Below, piece by piece: positions 8,078-16,702 of a stretch of DNA of 64,000 bases (the stretch's first letter is position 1; every line of letters begins with the position of its first letter). Position numbers and translations under genes: made by a program. The notes beneath the pieces were generated by a model that saw only the letters and a program-made list of their open reading frames with translations, did not search any database and was not told the DNA's origin. The DNA comes from CAADGU01 sp964581605. GTDB taxonomy: Bacteria > Chloroflexota > Anaerolineae > Promineifilales > Promineifilaceae. Location: assembly GCA_964581605.1 (NCBI GenBank), contig CAZOPF010000012.1:14948-78947 (forward strand), in the 5' to 3' direction.

Positions 8078-9541
8078 ATGATCAATTTAAGCCCACGCAA
8101 CGAAGAAGCATTGACGCGAGCCGTGCAGCGTGCCCGCGAACGAAACATTATTATTCCCACGTTTCAGCAAATGCGGAATCCGGCGCTCATTCCCGATACC
8201 ATCAAAGCAGAACTGGCCGATGTCGGTTTGTGGGATTTGAACCCGCGCAACCTGTTCCGCATCACCTGGCACAACGAAGCAAAGGCCCATGGTGGCGGCT
8301 TTGGCGGCGTCAACTATCTGGAATTCCCACCAGAGCTGACCGGCGTCCCGGCGCGCATCCTCATCCTGGTGGGCAAATGGTTCCCCACCGGGGCACACAA
8401 AGTGGGAGCAGCCTTTGGCTGCCTGGCCCCGGCGCTCGTCACCGGCCAATTTGACCCCACCAGCCAGAAAGCGGTCTGGCCCAGCACCGGGAATTACTGC
8501 CGGGGCGGGGCGTATGACAGCCATCTGCTGGCCTGCGACTCGATTGCCATTTTGCCTGAAGGGATGAGCCAGGAACGGTTTGATTGGCTGGCAGGCGTAG
8601 CCGGCGAGACGATCAAGACGCCCGGTTCAGAAAGCAATGTCAAAGAGATTTTTGATAAATGCTGGGAGCTAATGGCCTCCGGGCAGGATGTGGTCATTTT
8701 TAATCAGTTCGACCAGTTTGGCAATTATCTGTGGCACCATGAAGTGACCGGCCCGGCCATGGCCGAGGTGTTGGCGCAGGCCATGGGGCCAGATGACCGG
8801 TATCGTGGCGTGGTGTTGACCACCGGGTCGGCGGGCACCATTGCCTGCGGCGATTACCTGAAAAAGCTGTACCCGACGAGCAAAATTGCCGCCAGTGAAG
8901 CGTTGCAATGCCCCACCCTGCTGAACAATGGTTTTGGCGCGCACCGCATTGAGGGGATCGGGGACAAACATGTGCCCTGGATTCACAATGTCAAAAACAC
9001 GGACATGGTGGTAGCCATTGACGATGCGGCCACGATGGGGCTGATTCGCCTGTTTAATGAACCGGCGGGGCGGGAATACCTGGTGCAGCAGGGGGTGGAT
9101 GTGGGGCTGGTGAATCAGTTGGATTTGTTGGGTATTTCAGGCTGCGCCAATTTGCTGTCGGCCATTAAATTTGCGAAGTATTATGAACTGGGGGCACACG
9201 ATGTGGTGCTGACGGTGGCGACGGATTCGATGGAGATGTATGGCAGCCGTTTGCGCGAATTGAACGAGGAAGAAGGGGTGTTTATGCCGTTGGATGCGGC
9301 GGGGGTTTATCATCGGTTCCTGTTAGGGCAGAGCATTGATTATGTGGAGGAGTTGAACTATTACGGCCGTCAACGCATCCACAACCTGAAATACTACACC
9401 TGGGTGGAGCAGCAGGGCAAAAGTTATGCCGAAATTCAGGCGCAATGGTATGATGACGATTATTGGACGGCCGTGCCCGCCACCGTGAACGCCATTGACA
9501 GACTCATTGAAGAGTTTAACGGCCGTGTGGGGTTGGAGTAA
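8078..9541 (+). CDS. PLP-dependent (fold type II) enzyme, cysteine synthase/TrpB-like
   Basis: The 487-residue protein shows the fold-type II lysine in GKWFPTGAHKVGAA (K108), where pyridoxal phosphate would form its Schiff base. It also has TGSAGTIACGDYLKKLYP, a glycine-rich phosphate-binding loop. Relatives are usually annotated only as pyridoxal-5-phosphate-dependent protein subunit beta. The substrate is not known; beta-replacement or beta-elimination on an amino acid is the family chemistry. It is longer than CysK by about 150 residues, with an extended aromatic-rich C-terminus. GGGAGAT precedes the ATG. Confidence 0.8.
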   Translation: MINLSPRNEEALTRAVQRARERNIIIPTFQQMRNPALIPDTIKAELADVGLWDLNPRNLFRITWHNEAKAHGGGFGGVNYLEFPPELTGVPARILILVGKWFPTGAHKVGAAFGCLAPALVTGQFDPTSQKAVWPSTGNYCRGGAYDSHLLACDSIAILPEGMSQERFDWLAGVAGETIKTPGSESNVKEIFDKCWELMASGQDVVIFNQFDQFGNYLWHHEVTGPAMAEVLAQAMGPDDRYRGVVLTTGSAGTIACGDYLKKLYPTSKIAASEALQCPTLLNNGFGAHRIEGIGDKHVPWIHNVKNTDMVVAIDDAATMGLIRLFNEPAGREYLVQQGVDVGLVNQLDLLGISGCANLLSAIKFAKYYELGAHDVVLTVATDSMEMYGSRLRELNEEEGVFMPLDAAGVYHRFLLGQSIDYVEELNYYGRQRIHNLKYYTWVEQQGKSYAEIQAQWYDDDYWTAVPATVNAIDRLIEEFNGRVGLE

Positions 9542-9591
9542 GTGGTTGGGTGTTTGCGTGTTTGGGTGTTTGGGTGGTTGGGTGTTTGGGT
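9541..9591. repeat. 8-base-period array (unit about gtgtttgg)
   Basis: Six imperfect copies of an eight-base unit start at the last base of the PLP enzyme stop codon. Only a short inverted partner (ccaaac) follows. Confidence 0.75.
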
Positions 9592-9630
9592 ACGACCAAA
9601 CGGTGAAGTACCGCGCCCTTTTAAGGAGAG

Positions 9631-10623
9631 ATGATGACCATTTCTTTGCGAATTGCCACGTTTAATCTGGAAAATTTGGATGACAAACCGGGCGAACGGC
9701 CGTCGCTCGTTGAGCGTATGGCCGTGTTGCGCCCGCAACTGGCGCGGCTGCGTGCCGATGTGCTGTGCCTGCAAGAAGTGAATGGGCAGGAAACGCCTGG
9801 CGCACCACGTCAACTCCTGGCGTTGGCCGATTTGCTGGTCGGGACGCCCTATGCTTCATACTTCATGGAATACACTCGCACCGCAAAGGGTGAGGCGTAT
9901 GACGAGCGCAATCTGGTCATTCTCAGCCGCTTTCCTCTCACCAGCGTGAGCCAGATAAAACATCAATTTGCACCCAAACCAGGCTATCGGAAGGTCACGG
10001 CCGTACCCGCCGAACCTGCCGCCAAAGAGGTCACCTGGGAACGGCCGTTGCTGCACGCCACCATTGATTTAGACGGACAGGGCATCCTGCATGTAATCAA
10101 TTTGCATTTGAAGTCAAAACGGCCGACGCCCATTGATGGGCAAATGCGTGATCAATACACCTGGCGCACGATGGCCGGATGGGCGGAGGGCAGCTTCCTT
10201 TCCGCCATGAAGCGGGTGGGGCAGGCATTGGAAACGCGGGTACTTATAGACAAGATTTTTGACGACACGGCCGTGACTGGCGCACCCACCTATGTTGCTA
10301 TTTGTGGCGACTTTAACGACGACCTGGACAGCGTGCCCCTGCAAGCCATTCGTGGCCCCATCGAAGAGACCAACAACCCCGGCCTCATCAACCGCATCAT
10401 GATCCCCGCCGAACTCACCATCCCCGAACCGTCCCGGTACACCCTCTTCCACCGGGGGCGCGGTGAATTGATTGACCATATTCTTTTCTCCCGTGATCTG
10501 CTCACCTATTATCGCGGCGCGGAAATTCATAATGAGATATTGCCGGATGAATCGGGGGCCAGCGACAAAAACTACCCCGAATCTGACCATGCGCCAGTAG
10601 TGGCCGAATTTGTCTTGCCCTGA
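9631..10623 (+). CDS. endonuclease/exonuclease/phosphatase (EEP) family protein
   Basis: The 330-residue product has the EEP superfamily order: RIATFNLENL at the N-terminus (Asn metal ligand), CLQEV (Glu ligand), INLHLKS, ICGDFNDD (Asp/Asn pair) and a C-terminal SDHAPV (Asp-His). These residues hold a divalent metal for phosphodiester or phosphomonoester hydrolysis. The substrate could be DNA, RNA, a phosphoinositide-like lipid or a nucleotide. No signal peptide is seen, so it is probably cytoplasmic. AAGGAG precedes the double ATG. CorA follows 23 bases later on the same strand, and co-transcription is likely. Confidence 0.85.
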   Translation: MMTISLRIATFNLENLDDKPGERPSLVERMAVLRPQLARLRADVLCLQEVNGQETPGAPRQLLALADLLVGTPYASYFMEYTRTAKGEAYDERNLVILSRFPLTSVSQIKHQFAPKPGYRKVTAVPAEPAAKEVTWERPLLHATIDLDGQGILHVINLHLKSKRPTPIDGQMRDQYTWRTMAGWAEGSFLSAMKRVGQALETRVLIDKIFDDTAVTGAPTYVAICGDFNDDLDSVPLQAIRGPIEETNNPGLINRIMIPAELTIPEPSRYTLFHRGRGELIDHILFSRDLLTYYRGAEIHNEILPDESGASDKNYPESDHAPVVAEFVLP

Positions 10624-10646
10624 TCAAGATCGCTTTCAAAGTAGAG

Positions 10647-11642
10647 ATGATTCGCATTTTTTATAGCCCCCACGAGAATGAATATCACACCGACCTGGAA
10701 CTGGCCGATTTGCCCGCTCTACTGGCACAACCACATGGCCTGCTCTGGGTAGACTTCAGCCAGGAGCCTGCGCCCGTAGGTGAAACCATTCTGCGCGACA
10801 TCTTCCAATTTCACCCGTTGGCGGTAGATGATGCCCTCACGGAAGCGCACGTACCTAAAGTAGATGATTGGCAGGATTATCTCTATGTTGTTTTACGTGC
10901 ATTCGTCTATGTCAAAGAAAATGAGGAAGGGGAAGAAGAAACGCTGATTCCAGAACTGGATATTTTTATTAGCCGTCAGTTTGTGGTGACATACCATGAA
11001 CGGCCAATCACGGCCGTAGATCGGGTGTGGGGCTCCTGCCAACGCGATCCCCGTCTGCTTAACAATGGCCCCGATCACCTGCTCTATCGCCTGGCCGACG
11101 AGATTATCAACGACGCCATCACGGTGGTGGAAGAGCTGCAAGAAGACCTGGACCAGCTGGAGGACATTATATTCGACAGCCCCTCACCCGAAACGGCCGA
11201 ACGCATTTTCCACCTGAAACGCAACATCTTACGGCTGCGCCGGGTCATTGCCCCCCAACGTGAAGTCCTTAACAAACTGGCGCGTAATGATTATGCCGTT
11301 ATTGACCCCCGCGACCGCATCTATTTCCGCGACAGCTACGACCATTTAATGCGCCTGTATGAACTTATAGACAACCTGCGCGATTTGACGGCCAGCGTTT
11401 TGGACACTTATCTGTCAGTGGTCAATAACAATATGAACAATGTGATGAAAACATTGGCCGTCTTTACCGCCCTGTTTTTACCGCTCACCTTCATCACTGG
11501 CTTTTTTGGCATGAACTTTTTTACGACCACCATTGACACGCATCATTGGAGCGGTTGGGCTGCTTTTGGTCTGGCCATAGGCACCATGCTGGTTTTACCC
11601 GCCATCATGCTTGTGTGGATGCGCCAGCGCGGTTGGCTGTAG
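10647..11642 (+). CDS. corA: CorA-type magnesium/cobalt transporter
   Basis: The 331-residue protein has an N-terminal cytoplasmic alpha/beta domain, a long helical stalk (about 150-265) and two C-terminal membrane helices. The hallmark GMN motif (FITGFFGMNFF) ends the first helix. CorA pentamers conduct Mg2+ and sometimes Co2+. MgtE is encoded about 5 kb away, so the organism has two unrelated Mg2+ uptake routes. Start choice is the first ATG; there is no strong Shine-Dalgarno. Confidence 0.92.
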   Translation: MIRIFYSPHENEYHTDLELADLPALLAQPHGLLWVDFSQEPAPVGETILRDIFQFHPLAVDDALTEAHVPKVDDWQDYLYVVLRAFVYVKENEEGEEETLIPELDIFISRQFVVTYHERPITAVDRVWGSCQRDPRLLNNGPDHLLYRLADEIINDAITVVEELQEDLDQLEDIIFDSPSPETAERIFHLKRNILRLRRVIAPQREVLNKLARNDYAVIDPRDRIYFRDSYDHLMRLYELIDNLRDLTASVLDTYLSVVNNNMNNVMKTLAVFTALFLPLTFITGFFGMNFFTTTIDTHHWSGWAAFGLAIGTMLVLPAIMLVWMRQRGWL

Positions 11643-11887
11643 GTGTCTGTTAACTCTCTATTCACGACTCAATCCCCCCAAAATACCATTGAGAAAAACC
11701 GTCCGATGCTCTACCTTTGTGTCTGGGGAAAGCAGCATAGGCTGGAAGAAAGTTAGAACTGGAATCTGAACAAACAAGAGTTAGCCAGTTTTGGATGCAG
11801 CTTAAACCCTCATCTCCAGGCCAGAAGTTCAGACCAACCGCTAACAACCAGATTTCAGAAGCAGTACACAATTGAAATAAAAGTATT

Positions 11888-14086
11888 ATGAACAGACTTT
11901 TTTCTGGCATTGGTTCAAAGATTATCCTCCCCTATCTGCTGCTCACGCTTTTGGTGGCCGGTATAGGGGCGTTTATTGTTGTCAACCTGGTCACAGGCAC
12001 ACTGCAAGAACGGTTCAACAATCAACTGTTGGACGCCGGCCGTGTCGTTGCCGAGACAATGGTTGGCTATGAAGAAGACCGCCTGACCGTGCTGCGGCAG
12101 GTGGCCTTTACCGAAGGGGTAGCCGAAAGTGTAGCTGCCAGTGACCCGCAAGCTCTAACTGAGATTGTGCCTCAGATTATCGTCGACAGCCCCGCAGATA
12201 CCGTGATTTTGTTGGATAACAACGGCCGTGAACTCTACTCCTGGCAGCGCACCAATACCATCTCCGACCCCAACGTCCAGACTGATTTCTCCCAAAATGC
12301 CGATGTGCAGCTTGTATTGGCCGGTCATGTAGACGAGTTTGGCGACAAACGTGCCTTCCTGGCCGAAACGGCCAACGGGCCGATGCTGTTCACCGCCGGG
12401 CCGGTCTTCCTGGATGAAGAGCAGGTGGGCGCTGTCCTTGTTGGCGCAGATGTGCGCAAGCTGGTCATTGCCCTGACCCAAATTGCGGTGGCGCGGGTGA
12501 CGTTGTATGACCAGAACGGGCAGGTGATCGCCACAACATTGGGCGACGGCCGTGAAAACATCGCCGACCTGCTGCAAGAACCACCCGCCCAATATGCCAC
12601 CGTGCTGCAATTGCTCCAGGAAACTCCCGGCCAATACCAGGTGGTGGCCGAAAACGCCGCCCTCAAAGTCCCCCTGCGCCAATTAGAAGTGCTCAACCAG
12701 AATTACCAGTTGGCCTTTGGTGATTGGCGGCTGCGCAATGCCTCCTATGGCCTGTTCAGTGTGGCCCTGCCGCGCAACTTCATCGTCAACGCCGCCGCCA
12801 CCAGCCGTGACCTGCTCAATATTGTTTTCACCATCGCCACTATCGGCGTTATTTTGATTGGTTTCCTGGTAGCGCGGCGGATTGTACGGCCGTTGAACCG
12901 GCTGGTGGATGTGACAACGGCCGTCACCGAAGGCGACCTGAACCAGCGTACCGGCATCGCTCGCAAAGATGAAATTGGCACACTGGCAACATCCTTTGAC
13001 ACCATGACAGAGCGGCTGGACCAACGCACGCAGCAGTTAGTCGCCCAAACAAGCGAACTGGTCGCTATCCTGCAATCCATTGCCGACGGCGTGATTGTGT
13101 TGGATACCAATGACAACATCGTTAACTCCAATCCGGCGGCGCGACAACTTATCTCCGACCTGTCTGAAGGTTTTACCAAAGGCGCGTTGCACGAGTTAAT
13201 GAATGGACATTCGCAAGCCAGACCCGACAAAACAGATGAACAGGTACGGCGCTACGAAATGAACGGCCGTGTCCTCAGCGTCTCCTCGGCCCCCGTTCTC
13301 ACCCCCGAAGGGGAGCGCATGGGCACGGTGATGGTACTGCGTGACATCACCCGCGAAGCCGAAGCCGAAAGCCTGAAAGATGACTTCATCACCGGCATGT
13401 CCCACGAACTGCGCACCCCGCTCACCGTCGTCAAAGTGTACTCCGACCTCATGCTGCGTTCCGCCAACGGCCATCTCAAAGAGCAAGAACACGCCTACCT
13501 GGAAAAAATTGTCAAAGCCAGCAGCGAACTGGAACAGCATATCCAGAAGATGATCAACATCTCCGAAATTCAGGCGGGCACCCTCAATCTCAAGCGCGAA
13601 GATTTCTCCTTCACCGACCTCGTTCATCAATTGAACGAGCGTTGGCAGCCACTCATGGCCCAAAAAGGTGTGCATTTCAGCGTGGAGCAGCCCGCCCAGG
13701 AACTGACCATAAACGGCGACCGCGAGCGCCTGCGATGGGCTTTCGACAACCTGGTGGATAATGCCCTCAACTACACCTCTGAAGGAAACAGTGTGCGCGT
13801 GGCCGTATACACACACGGCCGTTCAGTTCATCTGGATGTGATAGACACCGGCATTGGCATTGCCAGCGCCGACCAACGCTATATTTTTGACCGCTTCTTC
13901 CGCGCCAAGAACGAACGCAACTACGCCGAGCGCGGCATTGGGCTGGGGCTTTTCATTACCAAAGAGTTGATTACCTTACACGGCGGCCAGATCAGCGTCA
14001 GCAGCAAAATAGGTGCGGGCAGCACATTTCACTGTGAACTGCCTTTAATTGTGGAAACCACTGAAGCAATGGCGGGAGTCAATTGA
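11888..14086 (+). CDS. membrane sensor histidine kinase (sensor-HAMP-PAS-HisKA-HATPase)
   Basis: The 732-residue kinase has a membrane helix at about 10-32, an extracytoplasmic sensor region to about 295, a second helix (about 305-325), HAMP (about 327-378), PAS (about 390-495), HisKA with phosphoacceptor H506 in MSHELRTPL, and an HATPase_c domain (NLVDNALNY, DTGIGI, GIGLGLFI). It would autophosphorylate in response to an external or membrane signal. No response regulator is adjacent. The next gene starts five bases downstream and encodes an exported protein, suggesting one transcript. Confidence 0.9.
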   Translation: MNRLFSGIGSKIILPYLLLTLLVAGIGAFIVVNLVTGTLQERFNNQLLDAGRVVAETMVGYEEDRLTVLRQVAFTEGVAESVAASDPQALTEIVPQIIVDSPADTVILLDNNGRELYSWQRTNTISDPNVQTDFSQNADVQLVLAGHVDEFGDKRAFLAETANGPMLFTAGPVFLDEEQVGAVLVGADVRKLVIALTQIAVARVTLYDQNGQVIATTLGDGRENIADLLQEPPAQYATVLQLLQETPGQYQVVAENAALKVPLRQLEVLNQNYQLAFGDWRLRNASYGLFSVALPRNFIVNAAATSRDLLNIVFTIATIGVILIGFLVARRIVRPLNRLVDVTTAVTEGDLNQRTGIARKDEIGTLATSFDTMTERLDQRTQQLVAQTSELVAILQSIADGVIVLDTNDNIVNSNPAARQLISDLSEGFTKGALHELMNGHSQARPDKTDEQVRRYEMNGRVLSVSSAPVLTPEGERMGTVMVLRDITREAEAESLKDDFITGMSHELRTPLTVVKVYSDLMLRSANGHLKEQEHAYLEKIVKASSELEQHIQKMINISEIQAGTLNLKREDFSFTDLVHQLNERWQPLMAQKGVHFSVEQPAQELTINGDRERLRWAFDNLVDNALNYTSEGNSVRVAVYTHGRSVHLDVIDTGIGIASADQRYIFDRFFRAKNERNYAERGIGLGLFITKELITLHGGQISVSSKIGAGSTFHCELPLIVETTEAMAGVN

Positions 14087-14090
14087 GCCT

Positions 14091-15674
14091 ATGCAGCACA
14101 CATCGGAAAAGGCACCGAACAAACGCCGTCGTTATGGTCTGTGGTTGCTACTGCTGCTGCCGTTGCTGCTCAGTTGTTTTTGTGTCTACTCTTCCACCCA
14201 CCTGGCGCTGAGCCTGGCCCCGCAAGAAATTGACAAAGCACACATGCTGGCCGAAAATGAGGCCAACTACGGCCGTGACCCCTTCCCCACCCGCTTTGCC
14301 CCCCTCAACCCGGAAATCATCATCCAGGCCACCAAAGACAGCACCGGGCTACAAGTGACGCCAGAGAGTGGCGGCCCCATCCTGGTGAACACGCCAGTTG
14401 TCATTGCTTATGTGACCACCACACCCACCAGCCTGCCGACGGCCGTCGTCGCCACCCCTACCAACATCCCCCCGGCAACGGCCGTGCCCGCATCCCCCAC
14501 GCCGCGCCCCACCCAGGAACCACCCACCGCCCAGCCCACCAATACGGCGACGGCCGTCACCGCCACCCCAACGGGCACTGTTCCCCGCGCCACCGCCACG
14601 CCGCCTGCCTCCAGCACACCCAGCGCCACGCCTACGGCCGTGCCCACCGATCAGCCACCACCGCCCCCCACCTTCACCCCCATCCCCACCGGCCAGCCGC
14701 TGCCGACGCAAACGCCGACACGCACCCCCAGCGCCACGCCGACGCCGACCACTGCGCCACCGACTGCCACACCCACGCGCACACCCAGCGCCACACCGAC
14801 CCTGACGCCCAGCGCCACGCCCACCGGCACCTTTATACCGCCGACGAATACACCCACGTTGACGCCTACCCGTACACCATCACCAACGGCCACGCCGACA
14901 GCTACAGCCACCCCGACCTTCACGGCAACGCCAACATTTACGGCCACGCCCACCCATACACCCACGCCGACGTTTACGCCCACCGCAACGCCCACCTTTA
15001 CCCCCACGCCGACGTTGACGCCAACGCCGACATTGACGCCGACGCCAACCAACACGCCACCGACGCTGCATGTGCTGATGGTGGTGGGGAATGCCGGTAG
15101 CCCACCCCCGGCGGACACGGCCGTGCAAGCCCGCCTCCTCTCTCAGGGTTATCTGGTGACGATGATCAGCGATGACGACGTGACACCGGGCGACGCCAAC
15201 GGCATGGCATTGGTCTACATCTCCGCCACCGCCGATTCCAACATCGTGGGTACCACCATGCGCAACGTAGCCGTGCCCGTGCTGGTCAGCGAGAGCAATT
15301 TGTATGATGACATGAGCATGACCGGCTCTACACCGGGAGTAGATTTTGGGATAACAGATAACTTCCAAACGGCCGTGAACATCATAGACCCTGGCCATCC
15401 CCTGGCTGGCGGTTTCAGTGGCTCCGTCACCGTCTACACCGCCCAAAACCAGATGCGCTGGGGCAACCCCAACGGCAACGCCGCCCTGGTGGGTGAAAGC
15501 CTGGATGGATTTAATCGTGGGCTGTTATTTGGCTACGAAACGGGCGCTTCCATGTTTGGTCTGAATGCCCCCGCCCGCCGCATCGGCTTCTTCTTCTCCG
15601 CCACCACCGGCGCGAACCTGAATGCCAATGGCTGGGCGCTGTTTGATGCGGCCGTGAGTTGGGGAACTCAGTAA
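14091..15674 (+). CDS. membrane-anchored protein with ~180-residue Thr/Pro linker and C-terminal GATase-like domain
   Basis: The 527-residue product has a basic N-terminus, a membrane helix (about 17-40) and a short extracytoplasmic segment. A very long low-complexity linker of TPT/TAT words covers about residues 110-330. The C-terminal ~200 residues open with LHVLMVVGNAG and continue with LVYISATADSNIV and VPVLVSESNLYDDM. That pattern resembles a Rossmann-like, ThuA/glutamine amidotransferase-like fold; I see no catalytic Cys. Start at 14091 was chosen over an upstream in-frame ATG inside the kinase gene. It is probably a surface-displayed domain on a flexible stalk. Coupling to the kinase upstream is inferred from the 4-base gap. 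Confidence 0.65.
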   Translation: MQHTSEKAPNKRRRYGLWLLLLLPLLLSCFCVYSSTHLALSLAPQEIDKAHMLAENEANYGRDPFPTRFAPLNPEIIIQATKDSTGLQVTPESGGPILVNTPVVIAYVTTTPTSLPTAVVATPTNIPPATAVPASPTPRPTQEPPTAQPTNTATAVTATPTGTVPRATATPPASSTPSATPTAVPTDQPPPPPTFTPIPTGQPLPTQTPTRTPSATPTPTTAPPTATPTRTPSATPTLTPSATPTGTFIPPTNTPTLTPTRTPSPTATPTATATPTFTATPTFTATPTHTPTPTFTPTATPTFTPTPTLTPTPTLTPTPTNTPPTLHVLMVVGNAGSPPPADTAVQARLLSQGYLVTMISDDDVTPGDANGMALVYISATADSNIVGTTMRNVAVPVLVSESNLYDDMSMTGSTPGVDFGITDNFQTAVNIIDPGHPLAGGFSGSVTVYTAQNQMRWGNPNGNAALVGESLDGFNRGLLFGYETGASMFGLNAPARRIGFFFSATTGANLNANGWALFDAAVSWGTQ

Positions 15675-15720
15675 TTGGGTAATTGGGTAATTGGGTAATT
15701 ACCTGATTACTTAATTACCT
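15671..15720. repeat. 8-base-period array with inverted partner (unit gtaattgg)
   Basis: Three and a half perfect copies of gtaattgg are followed by reverse-complement words (taattacc). The array lies exactly in the gap between two convergent genes, where a hairpin could end transcription from both sides. Confidence 0.8.
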
Positions 15721-15721
15721 C

Positions 15722-16486
15722 TTACGGCCGTGTCAATATCTCCGGGCCGTGTGGCGTAATGGCAATAGAGTGTTCAAACTGGGCCGACCATTTGCCATCG
15801 GCCGTAATCACCGTCCAGCCATCATTCAGCAGCAGCCACTCATGCGTCCCCTCATTGATCATTGGCTCAATCGTAAAGGTCATGCCGGGGCGCAGGCGCG
15901 GCCCTGGCTGCGGCTGGCGCACATGGGAGACGGAGGGGGACTCATGCAGGGAGCGCCCCAGGCCATGCCCACCCCACTCGCGCACCACACCCACCCCCTG
16001 TTTGTCCGCATAATCGTGAATCGCGCGGCCGATGTCATTCAAGAAGCGCCCTGGCTGCGCGGCTTCGATCCCCCGCCGTAAACATTCTTGGGTGATGTCC
16101 AGTAACCGCTGCGCTCTGGCGGAGATTTTGCCCACCGGAAAGGTGTAGCAGGCGTCGCCACAAAACCCCTTGTACCGCAGGCCAATATCAATCGCCACAA
16201 TGTCCCCCTCTTTGAGAAAGCGGTCGTTGGGCAGGCCATGACAGATTTCGTTGTTGACCGAGGCGCAGATGACGCCAGGAAAGGGGGGGTGGTTGTTGGC
16301 GCTGCCCCGGTATCCTTTGTACAGCGGCTCTGCCCCCTGGTCGGCAATGTATTTCTCTACCATCTGATCCAGCACGCGCAAGTTGGCGCCGGGGCGGATG
16401 TTTTCCCCTAACAGTTGGAAACATTCGGCAACCATACGGCCGGAGATACGCATACGGGCAATGGCTTTGTCGTTCTTGAGTTTCAT
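15722..16486 (-). CDS. map: methionine aminopeptidase, type I
   Basis: The 254-residue enzyme removes the initiator methionine from nascent proteins. All metal ligands can be placed: D100 (AIDIG), D111 (GDACYTF), H174 (GGHGLGRSLHE), E207 (TIEPM) and E238 (FEHS), plus H83 in NEICHGLP. Length and the absence of an N-terminal extension fit type I. The open frame begins eight codons earlier, but MKLKNDKAIARMR at 16486 is the usual family start. It stands alone rather than in the ribosomal protein cluster where map is often found. Confidence 0.92.
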   Translation of the reverse strand: MKLKNDKAIARMRISGRMVAECFQLLGENIRPGANLRVLDQMVEKYIADQGAEPLYKGYRGSANNHPPFPGVICASVNNEICHGLPNDRFLKEGDIVAIDIGLRYKGFCGDACYTFPVGKISARAQRLLDITQECLRRGIEAAQPGRFLNDIGRAIHDYADKQGVGVVREWGGHGLGRSLHESPSVSHVRQPQPGPRLRPGMTFTIEPMINEGTHEWLLLNDGWTVITADGKWSAQFEHSIAITPHGPEILTRP

Positions 16487-16570
16487 GGGCGCGGAGTATA
16501 TCACAATCACTGTTTGCCACCCCTTCCCGGCCTCGTTAAAATCCGGCTATTCTATTCCTAAGTAACCGTG

Positions 16571-16640
16571 CAGTAATTATGTAATTGAGTAATTTGGTAA
16601 TTAGCCGCTTCAATTACTTAATTACCCAATTACCCAATCG
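16571..16640. repeat. 8-base-period array with inverted partner (unit gtaatt..)
   Basis: Four copies of gtaatt-type octads are followed by the reverse-complement arm (caattacttaattaccc...), so the locus can form a long imperfect hairpin. It lies in a divergent intergenic region, not downstream of a gene. Confidence 0.8.
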
Positions 16641-16667
16641 CTAACTTATTTGCAAACGATCACTAAC

Positions 16668-16702
16668 CAACCTCTTGGAGCTTCAAAAGCTCCGGGAGGT
16701 TG
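16668..16702 (+). promoter_or_regulatory. 16-bp stem-loop covering the ribosome binding site of the acyl-CoA synthetase gene
   Basis: Arms 16668-16683 and 16687-16702 pair along all 16 positions, with only two G-U wobbles and a three-base loop. The right arm contains GGGAGG and ends directly against the ATG at 16703. It could mask the translation start or be a REP-like palindrome that happens to sit there. Confidence 0.6.

Noticed and set aside
14430..15060. Tandem or CRISPR-like repeats of acgccgac words.
   Set aside because: They are codon-level repeats of Thr/Pro in the stalk of an exported protein, with no spacers or constant repeat unit.
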